A stretch of DNA of 64,000 nt from Melastoma dodecandrum (GCA_029817715.1 JARUPY010000539.1:6113501-6177500), one strand, 5' to 3'. Counted from the stretch's first letter, positions 34,071-47,130 are shown. Notes: generated by a model from the sequence alone, not told the origin. Translations and numbers: made by a program.

Positions 34071-37000
34071 CTCTCACTGTAAGTTCACCCCGCGATTTGC
34101 TCCAACGACCAAACACACTATCCCCGACATCCCTAGTTCTTCCCCCAGAAAATAAAAGATATTACCACACGAAGATCCCTCACCCGAGATCATCGACCAC
34201 CAACTTTTCGGAGAAAAATCTTAACTACCCATTGACGGAGGATGACTCTATGGTATACAATCCACGATCTCCATCTTTTTTTAAGGGGGTGGGACACGCA
34301 TTTACAAAAAACGGACGAGCCTCATCACTCGGAGAGAAGAAAACTTACCTAAAGGGAGGTCACCTTCTCGTAAGAGACGACGAGTTTTTCTCAGCCCCCA
34401 CGGTGTTCCCTTCATCCGATAATCAAGGTAGGTTCAGCCAAAAAACATGGAGACCCCCGTCCCCAGCCCAAGCCCAAGCCCAAGCTCAAGCCCAAGTCCG
34501 GCCTCAGCAGGAAGGAGCAACAACAAGCGTCCATCCTTCGGTTGCGGCCAAGAAAAAACCGGCACATCCCCGCCAAAGCGACGGCTTCCTTAGACCTGGC
34601 CAAATCCACCTCCTTATGTTCGACAATGATGGACACTCAAACTTCTCGTGACTGCACATGAGCGCCACGAGAAGTCACCTCTCGTTATAACATTCTACTT
34701 CACATGCGTAGGGGACAGATTCGAAACACCACAGTTGCCGTCTTCCTTACAGAAGCAACACTGCTGTGGCAAGCCAAGGCCTTCTCATTTCGACTACACG
34801 CAAACCAGCCGTAGTCACTCCCTCCTTCGCTGTAAACGGTGGTTTCCTAATTTTATTTTTTCTCCTTTAAAGTCGACTTCTTTTAATCTGCATTGTGAGT
34901 ATATGATTTCATTTTTCCCTATAAATCATGTGTCGCAAAAGTGTGTTTTCTTTTATTCTGTGGGTTATTAAATCTATCCTCATATATTTTAACATTTGTT
35001 TTTTTTTGTTTCATAGCCATTCATTTGACCAAATTCCTAGGTTACTTGGCACGTTTAACAATTTATTAAAGCTTTCCGCATGATTGTTTACAAAATTAGA
35101 TTCTAGTTTTGATTATCGTTAGAATTGTTATTCCGCTTATTTGATTTAACAACTTTTTTTTTGCTGATATGATTCTCACATACTAAATGATTTCTGTGCA
35201 AATGCGGTTTCATTATAACCGTTAATTATTCACGTTCATGATCTCAAATATTTATTTATGTTGGTTTGAAATTATAAAATCTTCTTCTGATATGTGTCAT
35301 TGTAAAAGCTATACGCATTTTACTAACTTTCATATTCCTTGTCTATTTTGCATAAAAATATGATGAGGAATCGCATGCACATGTTCGAGATATTCGCACT
35401 CCAATTGAAAATTCCGTCCAACCCTCTCCTCCGACGTCTCGGAAGGATCCACGTTAATGAGCTACACAATGTCCCGTAAGTATCATGTACTTATTTATTT
35501 CATTCTGATTATTTAACATGTTTTAATCAGAATCTCAAAGTTTCATTTATTTGATATACATGAAAATCAACCAATTATTTCAAGGATTCGACAAAGCGAC
35601 CCGAAGATTTAAGAAGACAAAGCTCGAAGACTGTAGGAGTGCGGGAAACCTTGTGGTGAAACACGTTTCGAAAGCGGCCCCAACTGACGAGCTCGGCCAA
35701 TGTAAAGCCCTCCCGGCTGGGCTTAAGGTACAAAGGAAAGTGCGGGCTTTCCGAAGTTTCTTTCTTTTCCACATGTAACGGGTTGTGGGCCCAAGTGCAT
35801 AGGCTCACGATCATCACCCTTCCCCGCTCCATTTGATCTAAATTAATTGATCTGTGGTTGAGGTGCATGCTGTTAGGCTTTTAGGATTTTATCACTAAAC
35901 ACAAATGAGTTTGGGCCTAAAAAGCCCGAATCGGGTCCAACGCCCATAAAACATTGACATGAGTCCGGAGTCATGCCGGAATCGGGTCCAACACCCATTA
36001 CCTAAAAGTAAACTTTTGGAGCAAACGCCACATTTTCACATGTTTAGATATATAGTAATTAGGAATCCCCGAATCCTACTGTGTTTCTCCGACTTAAACC
36101 AAGTTTTTAAAATTAAGTCGGTGGCGACTCCGTATAGTTTACCTAATTTAAACCAACACTGTTTTTTTTATGGAACCATTTTGGATGGGTGATGGTGACA
36201 CGTCGTAAATGTCCCTATGCAAATGTGAGTCTTTCCTAAAGTTCCCAAATGAGGCTTTACGCAGCCCTTCGCCCGTCACCTTAAGGAAACTGAAGACGGT
36301 TTGCGAAATGTCCCGCGGGTCCATTCGGGAACCAATGGAGGATTCAACCCATTTTCCTTCCGCAGCGTCTGACGCTCGAGTCGTGCGTCGACCGGATTGG
36401 GCCATGGGGGAGCGTGTCCGGATCCTCGGGTCGTCCGAACTGCTACGCGCGTCTTACGCCGGAAGGCGCGCGTACAATGAGTTTGGTTTACAAGGACGTA
36501 AATTTGCTCATCTTAGACAATTATATCATCCTCGTGTGGTGAGATTCAGGGATATCTTCTCGGAAGCCGTATTTCTTCCGGTAAATATGTTTTTCAGGCA
36601 CTTATCGAACATCTGACTTTCCGCATCTGAAAAGGCGTCCTCTTATCAATCACTTCGCTTCTCCGCCACACAGTGAATATATAAACCAGCTGACAGTAAA
36701 TCACCTAAATCTAACTGGACGAATCTACGATCTATTAGTGTGTGAGACCTCCTCTCCCAGGACTACAAGCTTCAACTCTGCCCAAATAAATCTCCATATT
36801 GTGAGATCTATTTGTAATACCCCACAAGAGAGCTGTTTCTCTGGTTTTGGAGCGATTAGGTTTGGTTGAGGAGGTTAACCCGATGGATGTCAAATCCCAA
36901 CAAGCCTAATTCGTCTCGTCAAAAACGTACGACTCTGTTGCGAGCTTCTGATAAACTTATTATCATAATGTTTGGAACTTTCAAATACCAAAAGCTTGAT

Positions 37001-37401
37001 TTTGAATCGGTCATAAACCGGAATGCTATCTTGGCGTTTCGTGCATCAATTGCTTTGAAGAGTTGGTCAGGCACAAGCACGGAGAAATAATCTCATGACT
37101 AGGCACGAAACCATCAACTTGACCTGGATTTCTTGCATTATCACCTAACGGAAGCCCGGCGTCACGTTACTTAAAGAATAAAAAAAAAAGACACATGCAG
37201 AAGAGAGAAGGTCAACCAAAAATGTTTCCCTACAAGGCAGGGGGATGGTCCGAATCGGGCATCTGGGAATCCTGTTGTCGTTTCTTGACACACTGGCCAA
37301 ATATCATCTTTATAAGCCAGGGAGGTCAGACAAGCAACCCGAAGCTCAACTTTCGACAGTATAACGTGTTGGTTGGTATTTGGGGGGGAGTAGTTATAGA
37401 G
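34071..37401. other. Repeat-derived spacer with possible Ty3/Tat LTR remnant
   Basis: Non-genic. A tandem of GCCCAA units lies at about 34466-34495. A 20-bp word beginning CGAATCGGGTCCAAC occurs at 35928 and, slightly altered, at about 35978. GGTGGCGACTCCG at about 36118-36131 resembles the LTR-end/primer-site junction seen in Tat-type gypsy elements. The ORF 36209-36616 has no domain I know. I infer old LTR-element debris beside the copia insertion, without definable ends. Confidence 0.35.
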
Positions 37402-38157
37402 ATGGGAGTTGGGACTCTGGAGGTCGTTCTGGTGAATGCCAGAGGCTTGGCCACCAATGATTTCTTCGGTATGTTGTTCTTTTCCGCGTCTTGGTTCTTC
37501 CTTTCTTCTTTAACACCTTCTCGAGACAGTTTCACATTTATTCAGGTATGTTTACTTCTTGCTGCGGCCTCGTGGAGAAGTTCCACCCTTACATATTGAT
37601 TCAATACCAGACCCAGGAACAGAAGAGCAGCGTCGCCGGAGGCAGCAACCCGTCGTGGAACGAGAAGTTCACCTTCGTGGTGGACAATCTGGGAGGTGGC
37701 GACGGCCATCGCAAGCTCTCTCTCAAGGTCATGGACGCGGGAATGATCTCCTCTGACGAATTCGTCGGCCGGGCATCGTGAGGGATCTCTGTCTGCTTAG
37801 AATGTGTTCCTTTACACAAAATTACGCTCGTTGATTAAAACTCGACTTCTGGTCTACGAATAATATTGCCGTTTTTTAGGATCTTCGTAGAGGACCTGAT
37901 CACACTAGGAGTGGAAAACGGGGCCGCGGGGCTCCATCCGACCAAGTACCGTGTCGTCCAGATGGACGAATCCTACCGTGGGGAAATTCAAGTTGGGATC
38001 AAGTTCACCCTCACGGTATAGTAAAAAAAGTTGCCCGGCCTTTCTCCTTACGATCGACTCCCTCTCTTACGAATAACGGACTCTGACAGACTCGAATCAA
38101 TCTCCATAACGTTCACCATCGCAGGAGGAAGATCTGAAGGTCGACGAGGAAAACTAG
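37402..38157 (+). CDS. Small single-C2-domain protein (elicitor-responsive ERG1/ERG3-like)
   Basis: Four exons, 37402-37468, 37546-37777, 37880-38015 and 38125-38157, give 155 residues. The C2 domain opens with GTLEVVLVNARGLATNDFF and continues with PYILIQYQTQEQKSSV, NPSWNEKFTFVV, SLKVMDAGMISSDEFVG, then EDLITLGVENGAAGLHPTKY and SYRGEIQVGIKFTLT. The C-terminus is a short acidic tail, EEDLKVDEEN. Family members bind phospholipid, some with calcium, and respond to elicitor. The loop-1 position normally held by Asp before PY is His here (KFHPY), and about ten residues (GMFTSCCGLVE) sit before it, so calcium binding may be weakened or the second acceptor may differ from my choice. Other splice phases agree. 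Confidence 0.82.
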
Positions 38158-41100
38158 GAGGGGGTGGATGCACGGCGAACGTAGTTTTGCACACATCTAC
38201 CTTCTTTCCACCGGTGGACAGTTGTAATATCAATCATTTGATTTGAAGGACATACTGTTTTTATCTTGGAGAACGAGTAATCTCAATCAGTTGGGCCGAT
38301 GCCGTGATCGGAATCGGAGATGCGGGCAAGATCACGGGCCCTGGGCTAGCGCGTGTTCTTATTCTCTCTGGGTCGTAAGGCCCGGCCTTACCAATACCAG
38401 AGGCGCACACACGTGAAACGGAGTAGAAGCCACGAGTTTGGGATAAAAATAAATAAAAAATAAAAAATTATGTTACGTGTTGGAATGAAATTCCTAACGT
38501 ATATTGTTTTTATTATTTCGGTGAGTTTGATTTGACGGGGAGATGAGAATAAAGTGAATTCCCCAAAAGCGAATATTTTCGACCGGTCAAATGAACAAAC
38601 GCACGAAGTTTCGAACTCGATAAATACGTAGAAACTTCCATTACCGATTGTATCCCATGACGCATGAAATGATGATAATAGAAGTTATTCGGCCTACGTC
38701 GTCAAAATAAAAGCTGACAGGGTACGTCCTCTCTTGGAACACGAAATCCAAACCCAAACCCCCAACTCCTTACACGTGTCGGTGTAACAACTCCTTCCTT
38801 ATCCTATCTTTCTCTTCCTTCCTTCCTTCGACTTCTGATCCGTGTCGGAACTCAACAACTTAACCCAACCACACGAAATAGATTATCGCCTGAAATTAAA
38901 AAAAAAAAAAAAAAAACATCCCGCATTATTTCTGGTCCACTCGCTCTGTTTTATTTTTATTTCTTTATTCTGAAGAGCTGGCCGATGAGATAAGAGAATT
39001 TCCACAAATGGATAGAAGAAGAGGGGGCAGGAAACGTCGTGGGAACCCAAGCAAATGCTATCTACAATCCTCGTTGTCTCCATCTGGTCGTCCCCCCCCC
39101 AACAAATGCTTTCCCTTCGTCGCCCGTTTACACTCAATTCATTCGTTTATTTCTTTGACGTATTCTAATAAAATTAGCTTCAATTTTTTATGTAAGTAAT
39201 TCTGCTTTTTATCTATTCACGTGATGTCTGACATTTATCGCAATTATATTACGGTTGTTGTTTTTTCTTATATATATATTCCCTTATCGTGTTTATCCCC
39301 CCCAGTCCCTTTTTTGTCCGTTCAATTCGGGGTCGTAAAAGGAAACACCCCCGAAGAAACAAAAGAAAATTGTCCCTCGTCCACGTGAATATCATAATTA
39401 CTATTATCCTTCTTGTCCCAAAAATTGTCGGTCACTCAGTCAGGCTGTTATTTTTCTTTTTTTTTTTGGGGGGGGGGATGGTGACAGGAGACATCGTCCA
39501 ATGAATGACGATATCCTTCATCCTCAACTTACGATGAAACATATCCTCCTGTTCTTGCGTACATCCTTAATTCATTTATGGCACCGGAAACTGTTTAGAA
39601 AGATGGACAGGCAAATTTGACCGGGGAGCAAAAACCACGCGAGTTTATTTATATCTATCCTCCCAATTATTCAGCCGCCGCCTGTCCACGTGCCCGACGG
39701 TCATGACCGGGATGTGATGCAATTTGACGAGGATTCCACCTTTTTTTCGTTTAAATTATGAAATACCTATTTAAAATTATTTAAATATTATTCTTAAATT
39801 ATTTATTTCACACAGTAACGTCGAGTGACTTAAGAATTTTATTATACTTTGTGTTTGGGGCAAAAGTCTTGCATTGAAAAATGTTGTTTGACATGGTTGA
39901 GATTTTTTAAAAGACGATGTTTAAAAAAAAAAAAAGAATTTTCCTCGAATATCAAAAAATTCCAAAATCTCCTAAAGTCATTTATATAACAACTTAGCCC
40001 ATTTTAGCCACGTAAACTTCTATTCTGAATTATGGTTTAAAACAAGAACTTAAATGAGGTAATTTTAAAAACCCAAATTTTATTCCAAATGTAACTTATG
40101 AGGCACAGTCCTCATTAATTTAACGTGGTTCCTTTCATTCACGTTCCTCCCACTATTTCCTCCTCCTCCTTCATCTCATTCATTCCATTGCCATTTGCGA
40201 TGACATTAATTCCCTTACCAAAACCGGAATTACTGGCCGCCATGTAAAATGACCCGATGGAAGAGAAGAGGGAAGCATGGAGATGGGATCGAATATAGAT
40301 CCCTCCCCCCCTACCCCATTTCCTACACAAAGAAAAAGAGTGTGGGAATGAGAAAATTAATTAATGGTCAAAAAAAGTGAGCTGAGTTTCCCAAAAATGA
40401 AGTCCATAATGTTTCGTTCGATAACATCATTGCCTTTTCCTTTACGACATGACGGATATTATTGCCGATGGTGCCTGCGGATGATGGTAAGAAAATCCCA
40501 ACCTAAGACCATCCTTTTGATGGAGAGAAGTGGGGTTTGGTTTCAGTTCGGTTCGGTAGTTAAACAAGTGAGTTTCCCAAAGGCCAAAAGCGTCTTGTGT
40601 GACTGCCGCCTCCACCTCACCGGCTACAGCCCGTGGGAGGAGACCCGGCTTTACCCGGACCCATAGTCAACATCTAATCTTCCCCCTTGCTGATTGAGGG
40701 GGGATTCCAAATTGAATTAATATTTATATTCGTTTTTCTTTGTTTCCTTTCATTTCCTCTCTCGTTCGGACCTTTTCCCTGATTTCCAGAGGTTTTTCTT
40801 CTTACCATTTTATTGCACGAACAAGGAAATAATAAGGAACCACAACAACCCACCCCAACCCAGGTAAAAACCGAGAAGGGATATCGATCAAAATTCGATC
40901 TTTGAGAAATGGGTGTTGGGATTATGATTCGATGCCGGAAGGTATCGTCTTCCTCGGGCGTTTCAGCTGACATTTACGCAGCTTAGGTCTTCCCCAGCAT
41001 TCGTCCTTTCCTTTTTTTTTTATTATCCCCGAGGTTCGCGAGTTCTTTGGGTTTCGGAGATTTGTCTGGGAGACGCCCTGCATCGGATCGATCGGCACCG

Positions 41101-41834
41101 GAGGTTAGTTCGAGTTCTGTTTTGAGGTTTGTTTGGGGGTGTTGAACTTTGGTTTCGCAGGGTGTTCCTAAAGCTGAATTGCGTGAGATTTGCGACGGGG
41201 AAGACCTGGGTTTCCGCTATGAAGGAAAGGGTAGGGAGAGGGAGAGCCTGAAATTCCGTGAATGTGGGGGACGATCGTGTCGCGGGTGTGGGATTGCTTC
41301 TGGGTTCTCCGAATTGGGTTTAGGATTGAGATCTGATCGCTTGACGGGCATTTTCTTTTTTCTTGTTTTAGTGGAGATCTCCGATTGATGGCATTGTGGG
41401 AAATTGGAGAATTTCCGAGCTTTCCTTTTTCTTCTTCTTTGTTGTGCTGTTGTCGTGTTCTTCTTTTCTTGTCCCTTGCGTGTTGGAGTGAAGTACTTTT
41501 GGTTTGTAATTAGGTGATAGCAACGAGGTTGTAAAAAAAGAGCTTTTTCAATTGTCCGTCCTTGTTGATGTTATCGGTTGAAAATTTCCATCCCGGTGCG
41601 CTGATCATCTGCAGAATTTTATCAACGTTTCAAAAGTTTTTCTTTTCTTTGGGGTCAGATCGAGGATTTCCTTTTCTGATTTTCTCATGGGATAATTGTG
41701 AGGGATCAGCTGGTATCTCCGAAATTTCTATCGACGACTAATGTAATCTTCCTTCGGGCAGTTATCTCGTCTTCGTGGGAGCCAAATCTGTTTGACGAGG
41801 TTATATTCTTTTAAATACAATGTGTCTCTAAGCT
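38158..41834. promoter_or_regulatory. Intergenic region and leader of the telomere-binding gene
   Basis: AT-rich spacer with A, T, C and G homopolymers (for example an A run at 38899-38916 and a G run near 39469-39477). From about 41040 the composition changes to the T/G-rich texture of a transcribed leader, probably with a 5'-UTR intron, as is usual in this gene family. No ORF carries a domain. Confidence 0.45.
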
Positions 41835-44611
41835 ATGGTGCTGAAGGAGAGATTTGGAAGTAGAACGGTTAGCTTTGAGGCTCCTGTTGTACCCCGGGCT
41901 CCCAGATCAGCCAGAGTAAGCGATTCTTCCAGTTTTTATCTGATCCTGTTCGCCCTGTTAATGGAACATCATGGTGAAAGAGCATTGTAATTATTGAAGA
42001 ATTGCTGTGTTGCTTGCAGCGGAGGGGTCACCATAGTAAGATCTCCGATGGTCAACAACCCTGTCCAATTGAACTGCTTGCATCCTTAGCTGGAAAATTG
42101 TTGCAGGAGAGTGAGAGCTCTTCAGCTTCCAATAGTGCATCATATGAGAATGACCTGCTCTGTAAGGACGGAGTCCAAGAAGAGAAACAACACGTGGACA
42201 AGCCATTAAAAGTGGAGTCTCTTGAGCAAGAGAGTTGCGAAGAGAGAACTTTTGTTGTCCAATGTGTGTTGGAAAGTGAGGACCAGAAGCGTAAACTGGA
42301 AAGCCAGTTGAAAGCTGAGAGTGATCATTCAGTGGAATGCACCTCGGTCATTTCTGGTTTTGTTCACTCAGATAAAGGAAGGGGCGATACAAATCCTGCG
42401 CTTTTCAATGACGTTGAGGGTATTCGTGTGGAGAGCACTAGTAAATCTATTTTTAAGGATTTGTGGAAAGGTAGAAATATAGCAGCAAAAAATGACGGGA
42501 TGAAGCTTCAGAAACCATTGTGTAGGGATCCTTCTCGAATGACCTATTTCTCCAGGCATAGGACTGACACTAACTTATTTGGTAGAGATGATGACGAAAA
42601 GTTTTCTAGGATGAATAAATGTAGCAACAGGCTTAAGTCGTTTAGGTATCATCAGAGGGCCGGGGACCACAGGATAAGGAAGTTATTGAACTCCAAATGC
42701 TGGAAAGCTGCTCCCAAACTCAAGGACTTTGAATGCTCAAAAGCGGGTGAGGTCTCAATTTTTTCGTCTTTCTTTTAGTTAGATGATTTATAGCATATAT
42801 GTGATAAGGCAGTGGGTGGTACTGCAATGTAGATGGCGATGTGAAGCCTATACTGATCAGCTACAAAAGAAAAGCTTTTCACAAGTGGGAGAGGTATGGG
42901 GGTGATTGCCTTTACAAGAAGAGGAAGTTGTTTGATGGAAGTTCTATCACTACTACGGATGTCGTTGTAAGTGGTGAAAGCAATTCAAATCTACCTATGA
43001 AGAGTGTGATCGCGGACGAGGATATCCCGGTTGAAGGTTAGCCGGTGGCTAATGATTTTCTTATGTCTCTGAAGATTGTTTTATTTTGTGTCTTAGTTAA
43101 TGTGTTACATCTTTTACATAAGGTGGAATATCCTCTTCAATCTCAGGCCGCCAGGCATCTCTCCATGTTAAGGATACTAATGGTAAGTAATGCTGAAGTA
43201 ACACTATGATGATTCTCTTAAAATCTTTTTTATTCTTGATCTAATGGCATGTTTACGGGTTATACAGTGAAGTTCAGCATCAAGTCCTTTAAGATACCCG
43301 AGCTCTTCATAGATGTCCCTCAAACGGCCACAGTCGGCTCGTTGAAGGTAGGAAATAGGTTCTACGATCTCTGCTTTTTAAAACGTTGAGCTTAATTCTT
43401 CTTCACCTTCTTACTCGTGAATGCATTGTATTGAATTCTTTTAGTCATATTTAGTCGATGGGATCTGTTCTCGGAAATAACGTGGAGGGAATTGCATGTT
43501 TGTGTCAGAGAACTATCGTCGAAGCAATAACTGCCATACTTGGGAGTGGATTACGTGTCGGGGTGGTTCTCCATGGTAAGAAGATACGAGATGACGGCAG
43601 AACACTGCTTCAAAGTGGCCTCGGTTGCCAAGAAAATCTTGAAAACTTGGGGTTTACATTGGAGCCTACCCTGGAAAATCCCCACCAGACTACAGTAGCC
43701 GAAAATCCTCTACTGACGGCATCGTGTGATGCACCCGACCAACTAACCAGGTCTGTTCAATCTCTTGTGAGTTGTAGTTGGAGAGCACCCAAATTGGGTA
43801 AACCATTTGAACTAAAGTAAATGGTTGTGAAATTTTGCTGCAGTGTGTGCGAAGCTAATGGATCTGAAATTGGGGTTCTCAATGCCGCGGCCAACCAACC
43901 TCTGTTGACTGATGCTTCCGACCACATTGTAGATAACACACCCGAAAAAATCCTTACCCTTCCTGACAGTTTAGCCGACAACAATTCGCCTGACTGTACA
44001 GCCATCATTCCCTTATCGGCTGTCCATATGGAGCCGCTGGCAGCAGTCCCGATCAATCAGAAGAACAAAAGACCGGAGCTTTCGCAGCGCCGTATCAGGA
44101 GGCCATTCTCCGTGACAGAGGTGGAAGCATTGGTTCACGCCATAGAAGAACTCGGAACTGGCAGGTTAGTTAAGCCTAGACACCAGAGATTCCTATACTT
44201 TCAAGAACAGTAGTTGTTTGCTGACATTTCCGATCTTGTAGGTGGCGCGATGTGAAGTTATGCGCTTTCGAGAATGCGGATCACCGTACTTACGTGGATC
44301 TAAAGGTAACAACACATCCTTAACATTGCTGTGGGCCTCGTGTCTGGCACGTCCATCAAGTCTCAAATAGGGAAGGCCACCATCATGTGATTCAGGATAA
44401 ATGGAAGACACTGGTGCACACGGCGAGCATATCCCCGCAACAGAGGAGGGGAGGGCCAGTGCCTCAGGATCTGCTCGACCGGGTATTGTCTGCACACGCT
44501 TACTGGTCTCAGCATCAGGGTAAGCTGCAAGGGAAGCACCCCGCCGGTCTCCTGAAGGCGGCTGACCCATCAGCAGACGGGGGAATCCGAGCACCTAACC
44601 GGGGGTGCTAA
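41835..44611 (+). CDS. TRP/TBP1-type telomere-repeat-binding protein (ubiquitin-like plus Myb/SANT)
   Basis: About nine exons, approximate: 41835-41912, 42020-42747, 42835-43037, 43123-43182, 43267-43347, 43487-43753, 43845-44164, 44242-44308, 44395-44611. The N-terminus MVLKERFGSRT then VVPRAPRSAR is that of the TRP family, followed by CPIELLASLAGKLL. The middle has a ubiquitin-like fold (VKFSIKSFKIPELFIDVP, then GSLKRTIVEAITAILG, GVVLHGKKIRDDGRTL). The C-terminal Myb telobox domain is split by two introns: RRIRRPFSVTEVEALVHAIE, then GRWRDVKLCAFENADHRTYV, then DKWKTLVHTASISPQQRRG. The VDLKDKWK helix contacts TTTAGGG repeats in characterised members. The protein is nuclear and telomere-binding by family knowledge. 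The two spliced pieces of the Myb helix are both intact. Confidence 0.88.
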
Positions 44612-45007
44612 GGGGAGTGACTGTAACGTTGTACAGATATGAAGGAAAGGGAAAGGATGTGATTAATATTTCAGGCCAACAGGCTGACCGAACAACCAAA
44701 AAATGATTCTTTTTACTGTCATGCCATCATCATCTGTAAATTATTTTTCTAACATATGTTTGTTTCGTTTAGAACATTTATTTCCTTTGTAAATCAGTTG
44801 CGTGGGGGATTATACATTTATATATATATATATATTTCGTATAAGGTCAAATAAGGCCGCGTTGTCCGTTCCTTTTCCATGACCAAGTCACATGATTGGA
44901 CCCAAGAATCATCTCTGCTGTCCCGAGCTAATAGTTTTCTATGTTTTCTTATTTCATTTGACCCAGAGTCTTCCTTCCCCGCTTCGGATCTCCGCCTAGC
45001 CTGACCG
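44612..45007. promoter_or_regulatory. Short spacer with TA-rich promoter element
   Basis: A 396-bp gap between two genes on the same strand. A TA repeat at about 44816-44836 could serve as the TATA region of the GRAS gene, about 170 bp before its ATG. Confidence 0.4.
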
Positions 45008-46915
45008 ATGAATCCGCTGGGGAGGGATGATGCTGCGGTGCTCGAGTATGCGACCCATATCCTGTTGGAAGCAGATGCGGACGAAAGGGATAAGGTGTTG
45101 TTTCTCGAGCCTTCCTTGCTCGAAGCCGCCGAAAGGTCTCTGTACGAGGCTATCGGGGATGTCAATGATCAGTCTCCGATTCATCGTCAGAATTTCGATG
45201 AGGTAAGTCCTGATGAAACCAGTGGTTCTTCCGGGGATAGCACTTTGCAGTTCGTTTGCCCCCAGCTGGACCATGACCTGAGTGAGGACATTGCAACCCC
45301 ATCGTGTTACTACTCGAGTACAGCCAGGGGAGAAAATTTGAGCCCCTTTTGGTTGGGTGGTGGGGAAGTCAGCGATGACGGGATCGAGTTCCGTCCATGG
45401 GACCATATTGATCTCTTTAACTTGCAAAGTAGCGGGCCGGTGGAGGAGAAAGCAGAGGAAGTTGCTCAGAGTTCTGTTCCTGAAAAAGAGAGCGTGGACG
45501 ATTCGGTTAATGTGGATGGGCCAATCAGGAAGAAAAATCCTCTTGGCGAAGAAGATCGATCGACAAGGAAACAGTTGCAACGTTATTCGGAATCAGGAGA
45601 GAGGAGTGAAATGTTCGATAAGGTACTGCTGTGCACATTCAGCAGAGAACGGGAGGCCACCCTCCGTGAATCTTTCCAGAGGATGGTGTTGAGCGAGCGG
45701 GCACAGGCCAAAGGTTTGTCAACTAAGGCTAAGGGTTCTGCTAAGAAAGGTCGTCGGAGGAGTGGAGACGTCGTGGATTTGCAGAGTCTGTTGATACTTT
45801 GTGCTCAGGCCGTTTCTGCATGTGATCAGAGAGGCGCCAGCGATCTGCTGAGGCAGATTCGACAGCATGCGTCTCCCACGGGAGACGGTATGCAGAGACT
45901 TGCATACTATCTCGCAAATGGTCTTGAGGCACGGCTAGACGGCTATGGAACCGAGATATATAACAATCTCAATGCATCATGGCCTGTCAAGGATGTGATA
46001 CAACATTATCACCTGTTTCTGGCTATTTGTCCGTTTAGGAAGGTGGCAAACTTCTTCTCAAACAAAACGATTGCAAATCTAGCCGAGAAGTCCAATAATG
46101 TCCACGTCGTCGATTTTGGAAGTTCCTATGGACTCCAATGGCCTTCTCTGATAGAGCGTCTCTCTAATCTACCAGGAGGACCGCCTGAGCTCAGGCTGAC
46201 AGCCATAAATATTCCACAGCCGGGGTTCCGTCCCACTGAAAGGCTCGAGGCAACTGGACGTCGTTTAGCGAGCTACGCAGAGACTTTCAAAGTGCCGTTC
46301 AAATACAAAGCCATAGCGTCCAGATGGGATGAGGTAAAAGTCGAGGATATCCGAATAGAAACCGGCGAAGTTACAATTGTAAACTGCATCAATCGGCTGG
46401 AGGAACTCCTTGATGAATCTGTGGTGGAAGAGAGCCCGAGGGACGCCTTCCTCAACTTGATCAGGAAAATAAATCCGCGATTGTTCATTCAAGGAACCGT
46501 GAACAGTGGCTACGGCTCACCCTTCTTCATATCACGGTTCCGGGAGGCCCTGTTCTACTTCGCTGCAGTCTTTGACGTGCTGGACTCCACAATCCCTCGC
46601 GACAATCCTGAGAGGACACTGCTCGAGCAGGAGACCTTCGGACGGAAATTGATGAATGCGATCGGTTGCGAGGGACCTGAGAGGATCGACAGGCCGGAGA
46701 CATACAAGAGGTGGCATCAAAGGAATATGAGGGTGGGGTTCACGCCGGTTCCGCTTGATCGGGGGATCATGAACAAGGCAAAGAACGAAATTGCACGTTG
46801 TTACCACAAGGACTTCGAGGTGGAGGAAGACGGGTGTTGGCTGCTGCAAGGATGGAAGGGTCGGATCATGCACGCTTTATCGACTTGGAAACCCGCGACT
46901 TCGACTTCGAGCTAA
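45008..46915 (+). CDS. GRAS-family transcriptional regulator, LISCL/SCL9-14-33-like
   Basis: Single-exon 635-residue protein. The first part (1-250) is acidic and divergent, as in the LISCL group, with conserved DxVLxYIxxxLxxE-like text (LEYATHILLEADADERDK). The GRAS domain spans about 255-632: leucine-heptad I with VDLQSLLILCAQAVSACDQR; the VHIID motif as NVHVVDFGSSYGLQWPSLI (about 364-382); LHRII; PFYRE-region FRKVANFFSNKTI and SRFREALFYFAAVFDVLD; and SAW with WLLQGWKGRIMHALSTW near the end. The final His in VHVVDFG..YG is present. By family knowledge it acts as a nuclear co-regulator of TGA bZIP or stress transcription. No frameshift or intron is present. Confidence 0.95.
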   Translation: MNPLGRDDAAVLEYATHILLEADADERDKVLFLEPSLLEAAERSLYEAIGDVNDQSPIHRQNFDEVSPDETSGSSGDSTLQFVCPQLDHDLSEDIATPSCYYSSTARGENLSPFWLGGGEVSDDGIEFRPWDHIDLFNLQSSGPVEEKAEEVAQSSVPEKESVDDSVNVDGPIRKKNPLGEEDRSTRKQLQRYSESGERSEMFDKVLLCTFSREREATLRESFQRMVLSERAQAKGLSTKAKGSAKKGRRRSGDVVDLQSLLILCAQAVSACDQRGASDLLRQIRQHASPTGDGMQRLAYYLANGLEARLDGYGTEIYNNLNASWPVKDVIQHYHLFLAICPFRKVANFFSNKTIANLAEKSNNVHVVDFGSSYGLQWPSLIERLSNLPGGPPELRLTAINIPQPGFRPTERLEATGRRLASYAETFKVPFKYKAIASRWDEVKVEDIRIETGEVTIVNCINRLEELLDESVVEESPRDAFLNLIRKINPRLFIQGTVNSGYGSPFFISRFREALFYFAAVFDVLDSTIPRDNPERTLLEQETFGRKLMNAIGCEGPERIDRPETYKRWHQRNMRVGFTPVPLDRGIMNKAKNEIARCYHKDFEVEEDGCWLLQGWKGRIMHALSTWKPATSTSS

Positions 46916-47130
46916 CTCTGGACCACCTGTATATGTTACCCTCGTGATCCATCGACAACAATGTAGCAAGCAGAACCTGGTTAAAGACATCAACGAAGCG
47001 ATGGCGATCCGCAGTCATTTTAACACTAAGCTCTGTGTTTGAGAGGAGAGTGAAAGGAGAGAAAAGGGAAGAAGAAAACAAGCTTCCCCAGAAAACCAAT
47101 AAAAAGTGATCCCGGCCCTGCCCATACCAA
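46916..47130. other. 3' spacer after the GRAS gene
   Basis: Only about 0.2 kb before PPR-like sequence begins. It holds the GRAS 3' UTR. Nothing else is seen. Confidence 0.4.

Noticed and set aside
34097..34651. 184-codon open frame with AQAQAQ run
   Set aside because: It opens with TTG rather than ATG, is low-complexity, and lies in repeat-like spacer just after the copia 3' LTR. No domain is visible.
36209..36616. 135-codon plus-strand ORF
   Set aside because: Considered as a gag-like fragment, but no zinc knuckle, UBN2 or other signature is present, so no coding claim is made.
44996..45580. 194-codon minus-strand frame
   Set aside because: Antisense to the first part of the GRAS gene, with no recognisable motif.
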